DNA from: Hyphomicrobium sp.
GTDB lineage: Bacteria > Pseudomonadota > Alphaproteobacteria > Rhizobiales > Hyphomicrobiaceae
Direction of reading: 5' to 3'
Length of the DNA stretch: 64,000 nt
NCBI GenBank assembly: GCA_030148725.1
Contig: JASBSU010000004.1
Location: 184,937 to 248,936, forward strand
The position numbers were made by a program, and so were the translations under genes. Positions 35,592-46,312 of this stretch are shown piece by piece. The notes under the pieces were generated by a model. That model searched no databases. It was not told the DNA's origin and saw nothing but the letters and a program-made list of their open reading frames with translations. Within the stretch, counting starts at the first letter, position 1; every line of letters begins with the position of its first letter.

Positions 35592-36416
35592 TCACGAGTT
35601 GAGGATGACGACGCTGTCGCCGGCGAGCGAAGCGATGAAGAGGCGGGCCTTACGTGCGATGTCGAGCGCCAGGGCAGTCGGGGCCGATACCGTCACCAGT
35701 GCGCCGATGCCGTAGGTGGCGCACTTCTGAACCAGCTCGAAGCTGCAACGGCTGGTCATCAACACGAAACCGGTGGTGACGTCCAGCTTCGCATCGGCGA
35801 TGCAGCCGATGAGCTTGTCGAGGGCGTTGTGACGGCCGACGTCCTCACGCACGTGCAGTATCTCGCCGTCGAGCGAAACCCAGGCTGCGCCGTGAACGGT
35901 GCGATTGAAGCGGTTCATGGTCTGGCGCTTGGGCAGCTCCCGCGCCGCCTTGAGGATCGCGTCAGGGGAGGGGCGGACCGTGTGCCGGACGGGCTCGGTC
36001 ACGCGGACCACGTCGGCGATGTTCTCGACGCCGCAGAGCCCGCAGCCGGAGCGGCCCTCAAGTGAGCGCCGCGGCATGCGTGCCTCGGCGAGCGCCTCCT
36101 CGTCGATCGCGACATCGACGGCCCAGCCGTTTTCGACCGGCATGGCGATCACGCCCAGAATGTCGGAGCGGTTCTGGATGATGCCCTCGGCGAGAACGAA
36201 GCCGCGGCCGAAGTCTGTCAGGTTGGCCGGTGTCGCCATCATCACGGTGTAGGGCTCGGTATTCAGCTGCACCGCCACGGCAACCTCCTCCGGAAGCTGC
36301 CAGGTGACCGGCGTCTCTTTTCCGGCAGCGTCAACGCCAATGCCCTCAACCGGCACCGAGCACAAGGCTGCGGCGCCGGTTTCGGCGATGTCGGCGCTAT
36401 TGGCGATCGCGTTCAT
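35592..36416 (-). CDS. fdhD: Formate dehydrogenase accessory sulfurtransferase FdhD
   Basis: A 274-residue protein (FdsC in fds operons). FdhD transfers sulfur to the molybdenum cofactor of formate dehydrogenase. The conserved sulfur-relay cysteines are in GRSGCGLCGVEN, and SRCSFELVQKC contains others. The VREDVGRHNALDKLIG helix is a family signature. It follows fdsA by 81 nt, the usual place. Confidence 0.95.
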   Translation of the reverse strand: MNAIANSADIAETGAAALCSVPVEGIGVDAAGKETPVTWQLPEEVAVAVQLNTEPYTVMMATPANLTDFGRGFVLAEGIIQNRSDILGVIAMPVENGWAVDVAIDEEALAEARMPRRSLEGRSGCGLCGVENIADVVRVTEPVRHTVRPSPDAILKAARELPKRQTMNRFNRTVHGAAWVSLDGEILHVREDVGRHNALDKLIGCIADAKLDVTTGFVLMTSRCSFELVQKCATYGIGALVTVSAPTALALDIARKARLFIASLAGDSVVILNS

Positions 36417-36497
36417 CGGGAGATGAACTTCGAAATTGCCGCCGCATGACGCATGACGCGCGAGTCCTCATTTCCCATGACGCTCGCGCGCCTCAGC

Positions 36498-39428
36498 TTA
36501 CTCCGCAGCGACGAGCGGCTTCTCGATGCGCTTGTTCTCGCGCTCGCGCTCCTCCCACTCGTCCTGCCATTCGGACGGACGATTGGACGGGTTCACCTGC
36601 ACGGCAGTGACCTTGTACTCGGGGCAGTTCGTGGCCCAGTCCGAGTTCTCGGTGGTGATCACGTTGGCGCCCGATATCGGGAAGTGGAAGGTGGTGTGCA
36701 CCACGCCCGGAGGCACGCGGTCGCTGATCTTGACGCGCAGCGTCGTTCCACCCGCACGGCTCGTGACCGAGGCCAGCGAGCCGTCCTTGATGCCACGCAC
36801 CTCGGCGTCGGACGCGTGCATCTCGAGGATGTCCTCTTCGTGCCAAACGACGTTGTCCGTGCGACGGGTCTGAGCGCCGACGTTGTACTGGCTGAGGATG
36901 CGGCCGGTGGTGAGGATGAGCGGGAAGCGCGAGTTGGAGCGCTCCGGCGTCGGTACGAACTCGGTCAACATGAAGCGGCCCTTGCCGCGCGTGAACTCCT
37001 CGATGTGCATGATCGGGGTACCTTCCGGCGCCTCGTCGTTGCACGGCCACTGGACGCTGCCAACTTCGTCGAGCTTCTTGAACGAGATGTTCTTGAAGGT
37101 CGGCGTCAGTGCGGCGATTTCGTCCATGATGGCGGAGGCCGATGTGTACATCATCGGGTAGCCCATCGCGGTCGCGAGGCGGCAGACGATCTCCCACTCG
37201 GCCATGCCCTGCTTTTCACGCATCACCGGTCGGACGCGGTTCACGCGGCGCTCGGCGTTGGTGAACGTGCCATCCTTCTCAAGGAAGGACGTGCCGGGGA
37301 AGAAGATGTGCGCGAAGGCGGCGGTCTCGTTCAGGAAGAGATCCTGGACGATGACGACGTCCATCGATTCCATCGCGTGCGTGACGTGGTTCGTGTTGGG
37401 GTCGGACTGGACAATGTCCTCGCCCTGCACGAAGAGGCCCTTGAAGGTGCCGCTCGAGGCTTCGTCGAACATGTTGGGAATGCGCAGGCCGGGCTCGCCG
37501 TCGAGCTTCACGCCCCAGTGCTTTTCGAACAGGCGACGGGTCGCTTCGTCGGAGACGTGGCGATAGCCGGGGAACTCGTGCGGGAACGAGCCCATGTCGC
37601 AAGAGCCCTGCACGTTGTTCTGGCCGCGCAGCGGGTTCACGCCGACGCCTTCGTGGCCGATATTGCCCGTCGCCATCGCGAGGTTTGCGATGGCCATAAC
37701 GGTGGTCGAACCCTGGCTGTGCTCGGTGACGCCGAGGCCGTAGTAGATGGCCGCATTGCCGCCGGTTGCGAACAGGCGGGCAGCGCCGCGGATCTGATCC
37801 GCAGGCACGCCGGTGATCGCCTCGACCGTTTCCGGCGAGTGCTTGGGGTCGGCGATGAACTTCTCCCAGCGGGCGAAGGCTTCCTTGTCGCAACGGGCAG
37901 CGATGAAGCTGCGGTCGACGAGGCCTTCGGTGACGACGACGTGGCTCATCGCATTGAGCACGGCGACGTTCGTCGAAGGCTGCAGCTGCAGGTGATAGTC
38001 GGCTTCGACGTGCGGGCTCTTGACCAGATCGATGCGGCGCGGGTCGACGACGATCAGCTTGGCGCCTTAGCGCAGGCGCTTCTTCATGCGCGAGCCGAAG
38101 ACCGGATGGGCGTCAGTCGGGTTTGCGCCGACCACCATGATGACGTCGGACTTGTCGACGCTCTTGAAGTCCTGCGTGCCGGCGGATTCACCGAAGGTCT
38201 GCTTCAGACCGTAGCCGGTGGGCGAGTGGCAGACGCGGGCGCAGGTGTCGACGTTGTTGTTGCCGAACGCGGCGCGGATCATGCGCTGTACGACGTACAC
38301 TTCCTCGTTGGTGGTGCGCGAGGAGGTGATGCCGCCGATGGAGCCCTTGCCGTACTTTGCCTGCACCGCCTTCAAGCGGTCGGCGGCGTAGGCGATGGCT
38401 TCGTCCCAGGTGACTTCGCGCCAAGGATCGGTGATCTTTTCGCGGATCATCGGATTCAGGACGCGGTCCTTGTGGGTCGCGTATCCGAAGGCGAAGCGGC
38501 CCTTGACGCAGCTGTGGCCTTCGTTGGCGCCGCCGTCCTTGTAGGGGACCATGCGCACGACGCGCTCGCCCTGCATCTCGGTCTTGAAGGAGCAGCCGAC
38601 GCCGCAATAGGCGCACGTGGTGACGACGCTGTGCTCAGGCTGGCCGTGCTCGACGACCGACTTCTCGATGAGCGTCGCCGTGGGGCAGGCCTGCACGCAG
38701 GCGCCGCACGATACGCATTCCGATTTCAGGAAGTCCTCGTCCATGCCAGCAGAGACATGTGAGGCGAAGCCGCGGCCGTCGATCGTCAGTGCGAAGGTGC
38801 CCTGCACTTCCTCGCAGGCGCGCACGCAGCGCGAGCAGACGATGCACTTGGAAGGCTCGAACTGGAAGTAGGGGTTCGACAGATCCTTCGGCTGCCACAT
38901 GTCGTTCTTCTCGCCGTTCTGGCGGGCGAAGACGTGGTTGGAGCCCTCATAGCCGTAACGGACTTCGCGCAGGCCAACGGCGCCGGCCATGTCCTGCAGC
39001 TCGCAGTCACCGTTGGCGGCGCAGGTGAGGCAGTCGAGCGGATGGTCGGAGATGTAGAGCTCCATCACGCCCTTGCGGATCTTGGCGAGACGGTCGTTCT
39101 GGGTCGTCACCTTGATACCAGGTGCAACCGGCGTGGTGCACGAAGCCGGCGTGCCGCGGCGTCCCTCGATCTCGACGAGACAGAGACGGCAAGAGCCGAA
39201 CGGGTCGAGATGATCGGTGGCGCAGAGCTTCGGCACCATGATGCCGAGGTCTGCGGCGGCGCGCATGATCGACGTGCCTTCCGGCACGGTGACCTCGCGA
39301 CCGTCGATCTCGAGCGTCACGGTCTTGTTGTTCAGCGCGTGAACGGCAGGTGTGCCGTAGTCCTTTTCCTTGATGAGCGTCAGTGCTTCGGTCTCGCTCG
39401 TCATGGCGTTGCCTCGCATCTTGTTCAT
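36498..39428 (-). pseudogene. fdsA: Formate dehydrogenase alpha (Mo-pterin) subunit, interrupted by in-frame TAA
   Basis: 977 codons in a single frame, broken by TAA at 38069-38067. N-terminal part (453 residues): [2Fe-2S] cysteines in SCRLCLVEIEG, a His-Cys cluster HPLDCLTCAANGDC, two [4Fe-4S] sets CIVCSRCVRAC and CVSCGACVQAC, CAYCGVGC and the catalytic-Cys region ARVCHSPTGYGL. After the stop the frame continues GAKLIVVDPRRIDL to a complete C-terminal domain ending EKPLVAAE. No frame shift is needed to join them. FdsA oxidises formate to CO2. Either the gene is inactivated by one point change, or the TAA is a sequence error. Start ATG 39428 overlaps the fdsB stop. Confidence 0.88.
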
Positions 39429-40978
39429 TCTGCTGCCTCGGCGTGTACCGGGCGATTGAAGTCTTCAGGGAAGTGGCGGAGCGCGCTCATTACAGGCAGC
39501 GGCGTCAGGCCGCCCATCGCGCAAAGCGATCCGTCGGTCATCGTCTCACAGAGGTCCTTCAGGACCACCAGGTTCTTCTCGCGCTCGATGCCGGCGATGA
39601 TGCGGTCCATCGTTTCGACGCCGCGCACCGATCCGATACGGCATGGCGTGCACTTGCCGCAGGATTCGATGGTGCAGAACTCCATGGCGAAACGAGCCAT
39701 GTGGGCCATGTCGACGGTGTCGTCGAAGACGACGATGCCGCCGTGGCCGACCATCGCGTCCACCTTCATGAACGCCTCGTAGTCCATCGGCGTATCGAGC
39801 TTGTCGTTGGGCAGGTAGGCGCCGAGCGGGCCGCCAAACTGGACAGCGCGCAGCGGACGGCCGGAAAGCGTGCCGCCGCCGTAGCCTTCGATCAGTTCGC
39901 GTGCGGTGACACCGAACGCCTTCTCGACGAGGCCGCCCTGCTTGATGTTGCCAGCGAGCTGGAAGGCCAGCGTGCCGCGCGATTTGCCGACGCCGAAGTC
40001 GCGATAGAACTCTGCGCCCTTGGCCATGATGATCGGCACCGAGGCGAGGCTCAGCACGTTGTTGATGACGGTCGGCTTGCCGAACAGGCCTTCAATTGCG
40101 GGTAGCGGCGGCTTGTAGCGTACGAGACCGCGACGGCCCTCGAGGCTCTCCAGCATCGAGGTTTCCTCGCCGCAGACATAAGCGCCGGCGCCCATGCGGA
40201 CGTGCAGCTCGAAGGTGTGCGGAGAGCCCTGGATGGTGCGGCCGAGCCAGTTCGCTTCGTTGGCGATGCGGATCGCCTCGCGCAGGGTGGCGACGGCGTG
40301 CGGGTACTCGGAGCGAACGTAGATATAGCCCTTGGTGGCGCCAACGGCGATGCCGGCGATCGTCATGCCTTCGATGAGGCAGTAGGGATCGCCTTCCATC
40401 AGCATACGGTCAGCGAAGGTGCCGCTGTCGCCTTCGTCGGCGTTGCAGCAGACGTACTTCTGATCGGCCTTGGCGTCGTGGACCGTCTTCCACTTGATGC
40501 CGGTCGGGAATGCAGCGCCGCCGCGGCCACGCAGGCCGGAGTCCGTCACTGCGGTGACGATGTCGAGCGGCGGCATCGTGAGCGCGTTCGTCAGACCTTC
40601 GAAGCCGCCGTGGGCGCGATAGTCAGCGATCGACAATGGATCGGTGATGCCGCAGCGCGCGAACGTAAGGCGCTCCTGGTTCTTGAAATAGGGGATTTCC
40701 TCAGTGAGCCCGTGCGTCAGCTTGTGCTTCTCACCCTTGAGGAAGCCTGCCTTGAACAGGCTCGGAACGTCAGCGGGTTTGACGGGGCCGTATGCGACGC
40801 GGCCGTTCTCCGTCTCGACCTCGACCAGAGGCTCGAGCCAGAGCATGCCGCGGGAGCCGTTGCGGACGATCTCGACCTTGGCATTCTTCTTCTTGGCTTC
40901 AGCGGCGATTGCCTTGGCAACGGCGTCAGCGCCCATCGAAAGGGCGGCGGCATCGCGCGGGACGTAGATTTTCGTCAT
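39425..40978 (-). CDS. fdsB: Formate dehydrogenase beta subunit (NuoF-like)
   Basis: 517 residues. An N-terminal thioredoxin-like region without its cysteine pair (1-120) is followed by the NuoF-type core: glycine-rich NADH/FMN motif GLRGRGGAAFPTG, CNADEGDSGTF, and YVCGEETSMLESLEG. The C-terminal [4Fe-4S] ligands are in ESCGKCTPCRIGS plus a later Cys. It passes electrons from FdsA to NAD+ with FdsG. Overlaps of ATGA with both neighbours show tight coupling. Confidence 0.96.
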   Translation of the reverse strand: MTKIYVPRDAAALSMGADAVAKAIAAEAKKKNAKVEIVRNGSRGMLWLEPLVEVETENGRVAYGPVKPADVPSLFKAGFLKGEKHKLTHGLTEEIPYFKNQERLTFARCGITDPLSIADYRAHGGFEGLTNALTMPPLDIVTAVTDSGLRGRGGAAFPTGIKWKTVHDAKADQKYVCCNADEGDSGTFADRMLMEGDPYCLIEGMTIAGIAVGATKGYIYVRSEYPHAVATLREAIRIANEANWLGRTIQGSPHTFELHVRMGAGAYVCGEETSMLESLEGRRGLVRYKPPLPAIEGLFGKPTVINNVLSLASVPIIMAKGAEFYRDFGVGKSRGTLAFQLAGNIKQGGLVEKAFGVTARELIEGYGGGTLSGRPLRAVQFGGPLGAYLPNDKLDTPMDYEAFMKVDAMVGHGGIVVFDDTVDMAHMARFAMEFCTIESCGKCTPCRIGSVRGVETMDRIIAGIEREKNLVVLKDLCETMTDGSLCAMGGLTPLPVMSALRHFPEDFNRPVHAEAAE

Positions 40979-41484
40979 GAGCGTGCTCCGCGGTCGAGGT
41001 CGGCAACGATGCCGTCGAAGCGCTCCTTGTCGACGCAGCCATAGAGATCGCCGTCGACCATCATTGCCGGGGAAAGCGCGCAGTTGCCGAGGCAGTAGAC
41101 CGCTTCAAGATTGAACTGGCCGTCAGCGGTGGTCTCGCCGAACTTCACGCGCAGCTTCTCCTCGGCGTGCTTACAGAGGTCCTGGGTGTGCATCGCCTGG
41201 CACGCCTCGGCGCGACAGATCTTGATGGTGTGGCGACCGCCCGGCGTGCGGCGGAACTCGTGATAGAACGTCAGCACGCCGTAGATCTCGGCGCGCGAGC
41301 GGTTAAGCGCGTTGGAAATGACCGGCAGCACCTGCTCAGGCACGTAGCCAAGCTCGTGCTGAAGATCGTGGAAGATCTCCAGAAGCTCGTCGGGACGGTT
41401 GTCATGAGCGGCGCAAATAGTCAGCGCCAGCTCTTCGGCGCCAGGGGGCGCATCAATCACTACTTCTGGAGTATACTTAGTCAT
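40975..41484 (-). CDS. fdsG: Formate dehydrogenase gamma subunit (NuoE-like)
   Basis: 169 residues. The thioredoxin-like [2Fe-2S] domain has its four ligands in CRAEACQAM and YCLGNCALSP. NuoE-like proteins carry one [2Fe-2S] cluster. It is the first structural gene of the fds operon, and its stop overlaps the fdsB start. Confidence 0.95.
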   Translation of the reverse strand: MTKYTPEVVIDAPPGAEELALTICAAHDNRPDELLEIFHDLQHELGYVPEQVLPVISNALNRSRAEIYGVLTFYHEFRRTPGGRHTIKICRAEACQAMHTQDLCKHAEEKLRVKFGETTADGQFNLEAVYCLGNCALSPAMMVDGDLYGCVDKERFDGIVADLDRGARS

Positions 41485-41539
41485 TCCCGGCTGCCTTTAC
41501 GGCTCTTGATGATGAGGTGACTTGTCTCAACTTGGCTGC

Positions 41540-41556
41540 GCCCAATCAAATTGGGC
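41540..41556. promoter_or_regulatory. Candidate LysR-type operator upstream of fdsG
   Basis: Inverted repeat GCCCAAT-CAA-ATTGGGC (7-bp arms, 3-nt centre) lies 56-72 nt before the fdsG ATG. It fits the T-N11-A style of LysR sites loosely. A nearby imperfect direct repeat contains GATGATCGA twice (around 41567 and 41625). It lies between fdsR and the operon it probably controls. Confidence 0.55.
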
Positions 41557-41611
41557 CTCTCGATGTGATGATCGAGCGCGCCAATGCTGCGATGCACAAT
41601 GCCTATGCTGC

Positions 41612-42532
41612 TCAAGCTTCGACGCGATGATCGAAATCGACCGGCGCCAGCAGCGCTGCGGTTTCGCGCATTGCCTCCGTGAGCGGCGACAGGGGATCCC
41701 GAGCCGCCACGACGAGACCGACACTGTGCTCGACCGTAGGCGCATCGAGCGGAATGGCCTTTACGCCCGACATGTTGCCCAGCACATCTAATATATACTG
41801 GGGCATGATGCTCGCTAGACCCATGAGCCGCACGTTCGAACACAAATTAATGACCGAGTTCGTCTCAAGTCGAGGACTTGGGTGGCAATTCGCTTTCTCG
41901 AACGCGCGATCGATGATGCGCCGGTTCTGCATGTTCGTCGTCAGGAGACATAGGGGTTCGTCAGCCGCTTCCCGCCACGTCACCGACTTACGGCTCGCCA
42001 GAGCATGGGTTTCGGGGACGAACAGGCAGTAGCGCTCGACGTAGAGCGGTGTCGTCAACATGCCCACGATGGGCTCGTTGTCGAGATAAGTAATCCCCAC
42101 GTCGACCGAGAAGTCCGCGATGCCGCGAAGGATCTCCTCGGAGCTTTGCGATAGGATCGTGAAGTCTATCCCCGGGTGGACTTTGCGGATCTTCTTGGTG
42201 AGGAGCGGGATCATCGGCAGGGCCGACGGGATGCCGCCGAGCACGAGCCGGCCGGTCAATCCGACGTCATGGTCCTTGAGGTGGCCCAGCTCCTCCTGCA
42301 TCGACTGCCAGTTCTTGAGGATCACGTGAGCCCATTTCAGCACCTTCTCGCCTTCAGGCGTGAGACCCTGGTAGCGCTGACCGCGCTCCACGATCGGCAC
42401 GCCAAGCTCCAATTCGAGCTGGCGGATGCGCCCCGACAGCGTCGGCTGGGTGACGTTGCAGGCGGTTGCTGCCCGGGTGAAGTGGCGTTCGCGGGCCAAG
42501 GCAGCCAGGTACTGAAGTTGCCGGATGTCCAT
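41612..42532 (-). CDS. fdsR: LysR-family transcriptional regulator (FdsR-like)
   Basis: 306 residues. The N-terminal winged helix reads LQYLAALARERHFTRAATAC ... LSGRIRQLELELGV. The C-terminal part is the periplasmic-binding-like effector domain. It is encoded upstream of and in the same direction as fdsGBA, as FdsR is in Cupriavidus, where formate is the likely effector. The name is assigned by position and family rather than by specific motif. Confidence 0.85.
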   Translation of the reverse strand: MDIRQLQYLAALARERHFTRAATACNVTQPTLSGRIRQLELELGVPIVERGQRYQGLTPEGEKVLKWAHVILKNWQSMQEELGHLKDHDVGLTGRLVLGGIPSALPMIPLLTKKIRKVHPGIDFTILSQSSEEILRGIADFSVDVGITYLDNEPIVGMLTTPLYVERYCLFVPETHALASRKSVTWREAADEPLCLLTTNMQNRRIIDRAFEKANCHPSPRLETNSVINLCSNVRLMGLASIMPQYILDVLGNMSGVKAIPLDAPTVEHSVGLVVAARDPLSPLTEAMRETAALLAPVDFDHRVEA

Positions 42533-42943
42533 GTCGCCCCTCCCGAGGCAGGCGATCGTCCGCCCTTAGCGGGTGGTTGGTCTTTTGGTCTCGCCGTCGA
42601 AGGGGCGAGTTCACCGGATCATCAAGCCTACGCTGGTGAAAGGCAATTCCAGAGCTTGAGTTGTCAGCTCCTTCAATAGTCGCCAACGCCATGTTCTCGC
42701 CTTGGAGGACTCCAATAGTTTCCAACAGATGAAGCGGACACCGTCGCGGCATGGCCGCGCGGAGCGGGGCAGAGCTCCATAGCGGATGGTTCGGCTTCAG
42801 GGCCCTGGCACCGGCAGCGATGGCCGGAAAAAAGCTGAGGGCAACTTCGGGTGGGTGGGACGGTCACAGTCCTGCAGTGCTAGTCAGTAGGCGCATCGTT
42901 TTTAGGCGCCTCGCAGTCGGCCTTTCGGCCGGGGGGTATGCGT
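42533..42943. other. 411-nt gap between fdsR and the next gene
   Basis: No coding sequence supported. It should contain the minus-strand fdsR promoter and the plus-strand promoter of the next gene. Only short stem-loops are visible, such as GGCC-TTTC-GGCC (about 42920-42931) directly before the GGGGGG ribosome-binding site of the downstream gene. Confidence 0.6.
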
Positions 42944-43801
42944 ATGAGTGCACGTTCAAGCGCGCGCTTTGTTGGAATTGTGCTGGCGATTGGATCTGCC
43001 CCTCTCGCCAACGCGGCGGAACTCACCCCGCAAGCCGTGGGTGCTGGCACCGCTGCAATCAGCTTGCCGGTTTTTCTCGATGCCTCCCGCCTGCCTGACA
43101 TGCAGGCCGCCTGGCGTACGCGGTTCGGTGGCCCCGGCGTCGTCGTGGCGGCGCCGGTCGTCGCGACCGATCCAGAAGCCGGCACCATCAATGACGCGCG
43201 ACAGACGCTGTCGCGCGCCGAACAGATCACCATAGAGGCCGTCGCGGTGCGCGAGCGCGCCGAGGAATTGAGCCGCCGGTTCGCGATCAGCGCAGGCGAT
43301 GAGGGCATCGTTTCGACTGCCGTTGTCGAGACCGTGTCCGAGGCATCCACCGAGGGCGCCGCCACCGAGACGGCGTCCATCGACACCGGTGACCCCGCCG
43401 CAGATGCCGAGCCGACACAGGCACAAGAAGAGGCGCCGGCTCCCATCCAGCAAGTGGCTGTGCGCGCCATGCCGCTGGGCACTGCTCCGGCGAGCATGCT
43501 CGGAGGCCCGCGGGTGGAAGAGGCCGCAGCCGAGGCTGAGGAGCCCGCGCCCGTCATAGAGGATATGGCGACCAACACTCCAACGGCGCGGTCGCGCCAG
43601 CCGGTGAAGCGTGCGGCCGTCAATCCACCGCCGCGCCGGGTGGTCGCGCAGACTGCCCCTCCGTCGACGGGTTTGTTCGGGATCTTCTCAAGCTGGGGCT
43701 CATCGGAGCCTGAGGAGACGAAGGCAAAGCCGGATGCGGCGGACAAGGAGCCGATGATGCCGACCGAAATCCGCTCCTTCGGCTGGAACGCGCAGCCTTG
43801 A
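42944..43801 (+). CDS. Hypothetical secreted, low-complexity protein
   Basis: 285 residues from ATG 42944, chosen over ATG 42938 because GGGGGG (42931-42936) is 7 nt upstream. Signal peptide ends PLANA. The N-terminal 115 residues look folded (VGAGTAAISLPVFL, MQAAWRTRFGGPGV). The rest is Ala/Glu/Pro-rich and ends in a Pro/Arg linker and SWGSSEPEET. No domain recognised. It is followed 8 nt later by the third copy of the dispersed repeat. Confidence 0.7.
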   Translation: MSARSSARFVGIVLAIGSAPLANAAELTPQAVGAGTAAISLPVFLDASRLPDMQAAWRTRFGGPGVVVAAPVVATDPEAGTINDARQTLSRAEQITIEAVAVRERAEELSRRFAISAGDEGIVSTAVVETVSEASTEGAATETASIDTGDPAADAEPTQAQEEAPAPIQQVAVRAMPLGTAPASMLGGPRVEEAAAEAEEPAPVIEDMATNTPTARSRQPVKRAAVNPPPRRVVAQTAPPSTGLFGIFSSWGSSEPEETKAKPDAADKEPMMPTEIRSFGWNAQP

Positions 43802-43807
43802 TTGATA

Positions 43808-43970
43808 ACTGACACCTGTGGTTAGCGGCTTGGTATGCGACGTTCGTCGGCCGAGTTGATGGCTGGCGGCACTTTTTGCGCTGCCGATTCACGCCCTCGC
43901 TGATGGGCGCTCGGGCAATCGGAGCGCTCGCGCCCGAGGGCATCGGCCCCTTGCCGCCTGCGGTGGCGAA
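43808..43970. repeat. Dispersed non-coding repeat, locus 3
   Basis: Begins 7 nt after a plus-strand stop codon. The boundary motif TGACACCTGTGG (43810) matches TGACACG(A/T)GTGGATAG of the other loci, followed by a degenerate GTTGATGGCTGGCG box. From 43872 to about 43931 it matches 13506-13566 closely (CTTTTTGCGCTGCCGATTCA and onward). It ends with CCTTGCCGCCTGCGGTGGC, as in locus 1. Confidence 0.8.
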
Positions 43971-43991
43971 GAGAGGCGTCTGCAAATGAAA

Positions 43992-44021
43992 AAGCCGCCC
44001 GCAGATAACTGCGGGCGGCTT
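43992..44021 (-). terminator. Intrinsic terminator of groEL
   Basis: AAGCCGCCCGCAG (43992-44004), loop ATAA, CTGCGGGCGGCTT (44009-44021): a 13-bp perfect stem. On the minus strand it is followed by TTTCATTT. It is 26 nt after the groEL stop. Confidence 0.9.
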
Positions 44022-44046
44022 CGTTTCGTAGGGTCTTGAGACCCAA

Positions 44047-46093
<2,047 letters not shown>

Positions 46094-46155
46094 GGGGATT
46101 TTGCTCCAGATGACGGGCTTGGCCGGTGCCGGCCGTAAAGCCTCGAAGTGATGCG

Positions 46156-46182
46156 TTAGCACTATGTGTTCGAGAGTGCCAA
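46156..46182 (-). promoter_or_regulatory. CIRCE operator (HrcA site) of groESL
   Basis: Reads TTAGCACTA-N9-GAGTGCCAA on the plus strand, or TTGGCACTC-N9-TAGTGCTAA on minus. The consensus is TTAGCACTC-N9-GAGTGCTAA, so one mismatch lies in each arm. It lies about 63 nt upstream of groES, just after the promoter, as expected for HrcA repression. Confidence 0.95.
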
Positions 46183-46192
46183 ACGAGCCGAG

Positions 46193-46222
46193 GTGATACG
46201 CGGGGCAGGGGAGAGCTGTCAA
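46193..46222 (-). promoter_or_regulatory. Sigma-70-type promoter of groESL
   Basis: On the minus strand: -35 TTGACA (46222-46217), 18-nt spacer, -10 TATCAC (46198-46193). The CIRCE element follows 10 nt later, covering the start-site region. A sigma-32 promoter was not evident. Confidence 0.8.
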
Positions 46223-46312
46223 GAAAAGCAAACCCGGGCCGCGGCACCTCGATTAGCCGTGATAAGGAGAACGTCCGGTTAATCCGGTACGGCAAGGACA
46301 GGGACCGACAAC

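Noticed and set aside
38067..38069. Possible selenocysteine recoding in fdsA
   Set aside because: The interrupting codon is TAA, not TGA, and it is not at the catalytic position, where an ordinary Cys codon (ARVCHSPT) is present.
36453..38762. Very long open frame opposite fdsA (769 codons), and others opposite groEL (44065-45672), the L,D-transpeptidase (8502-10088), the GMC-fusion gene (30975-33380) and the EAL-like gene (49222-50571)
   Set aside because: All lie antisense to well-supported genes, and their products are Arg/His/Gly-rich with no family or ribosome-binding site. They reflect the high G+C codon pattern of the real genes.
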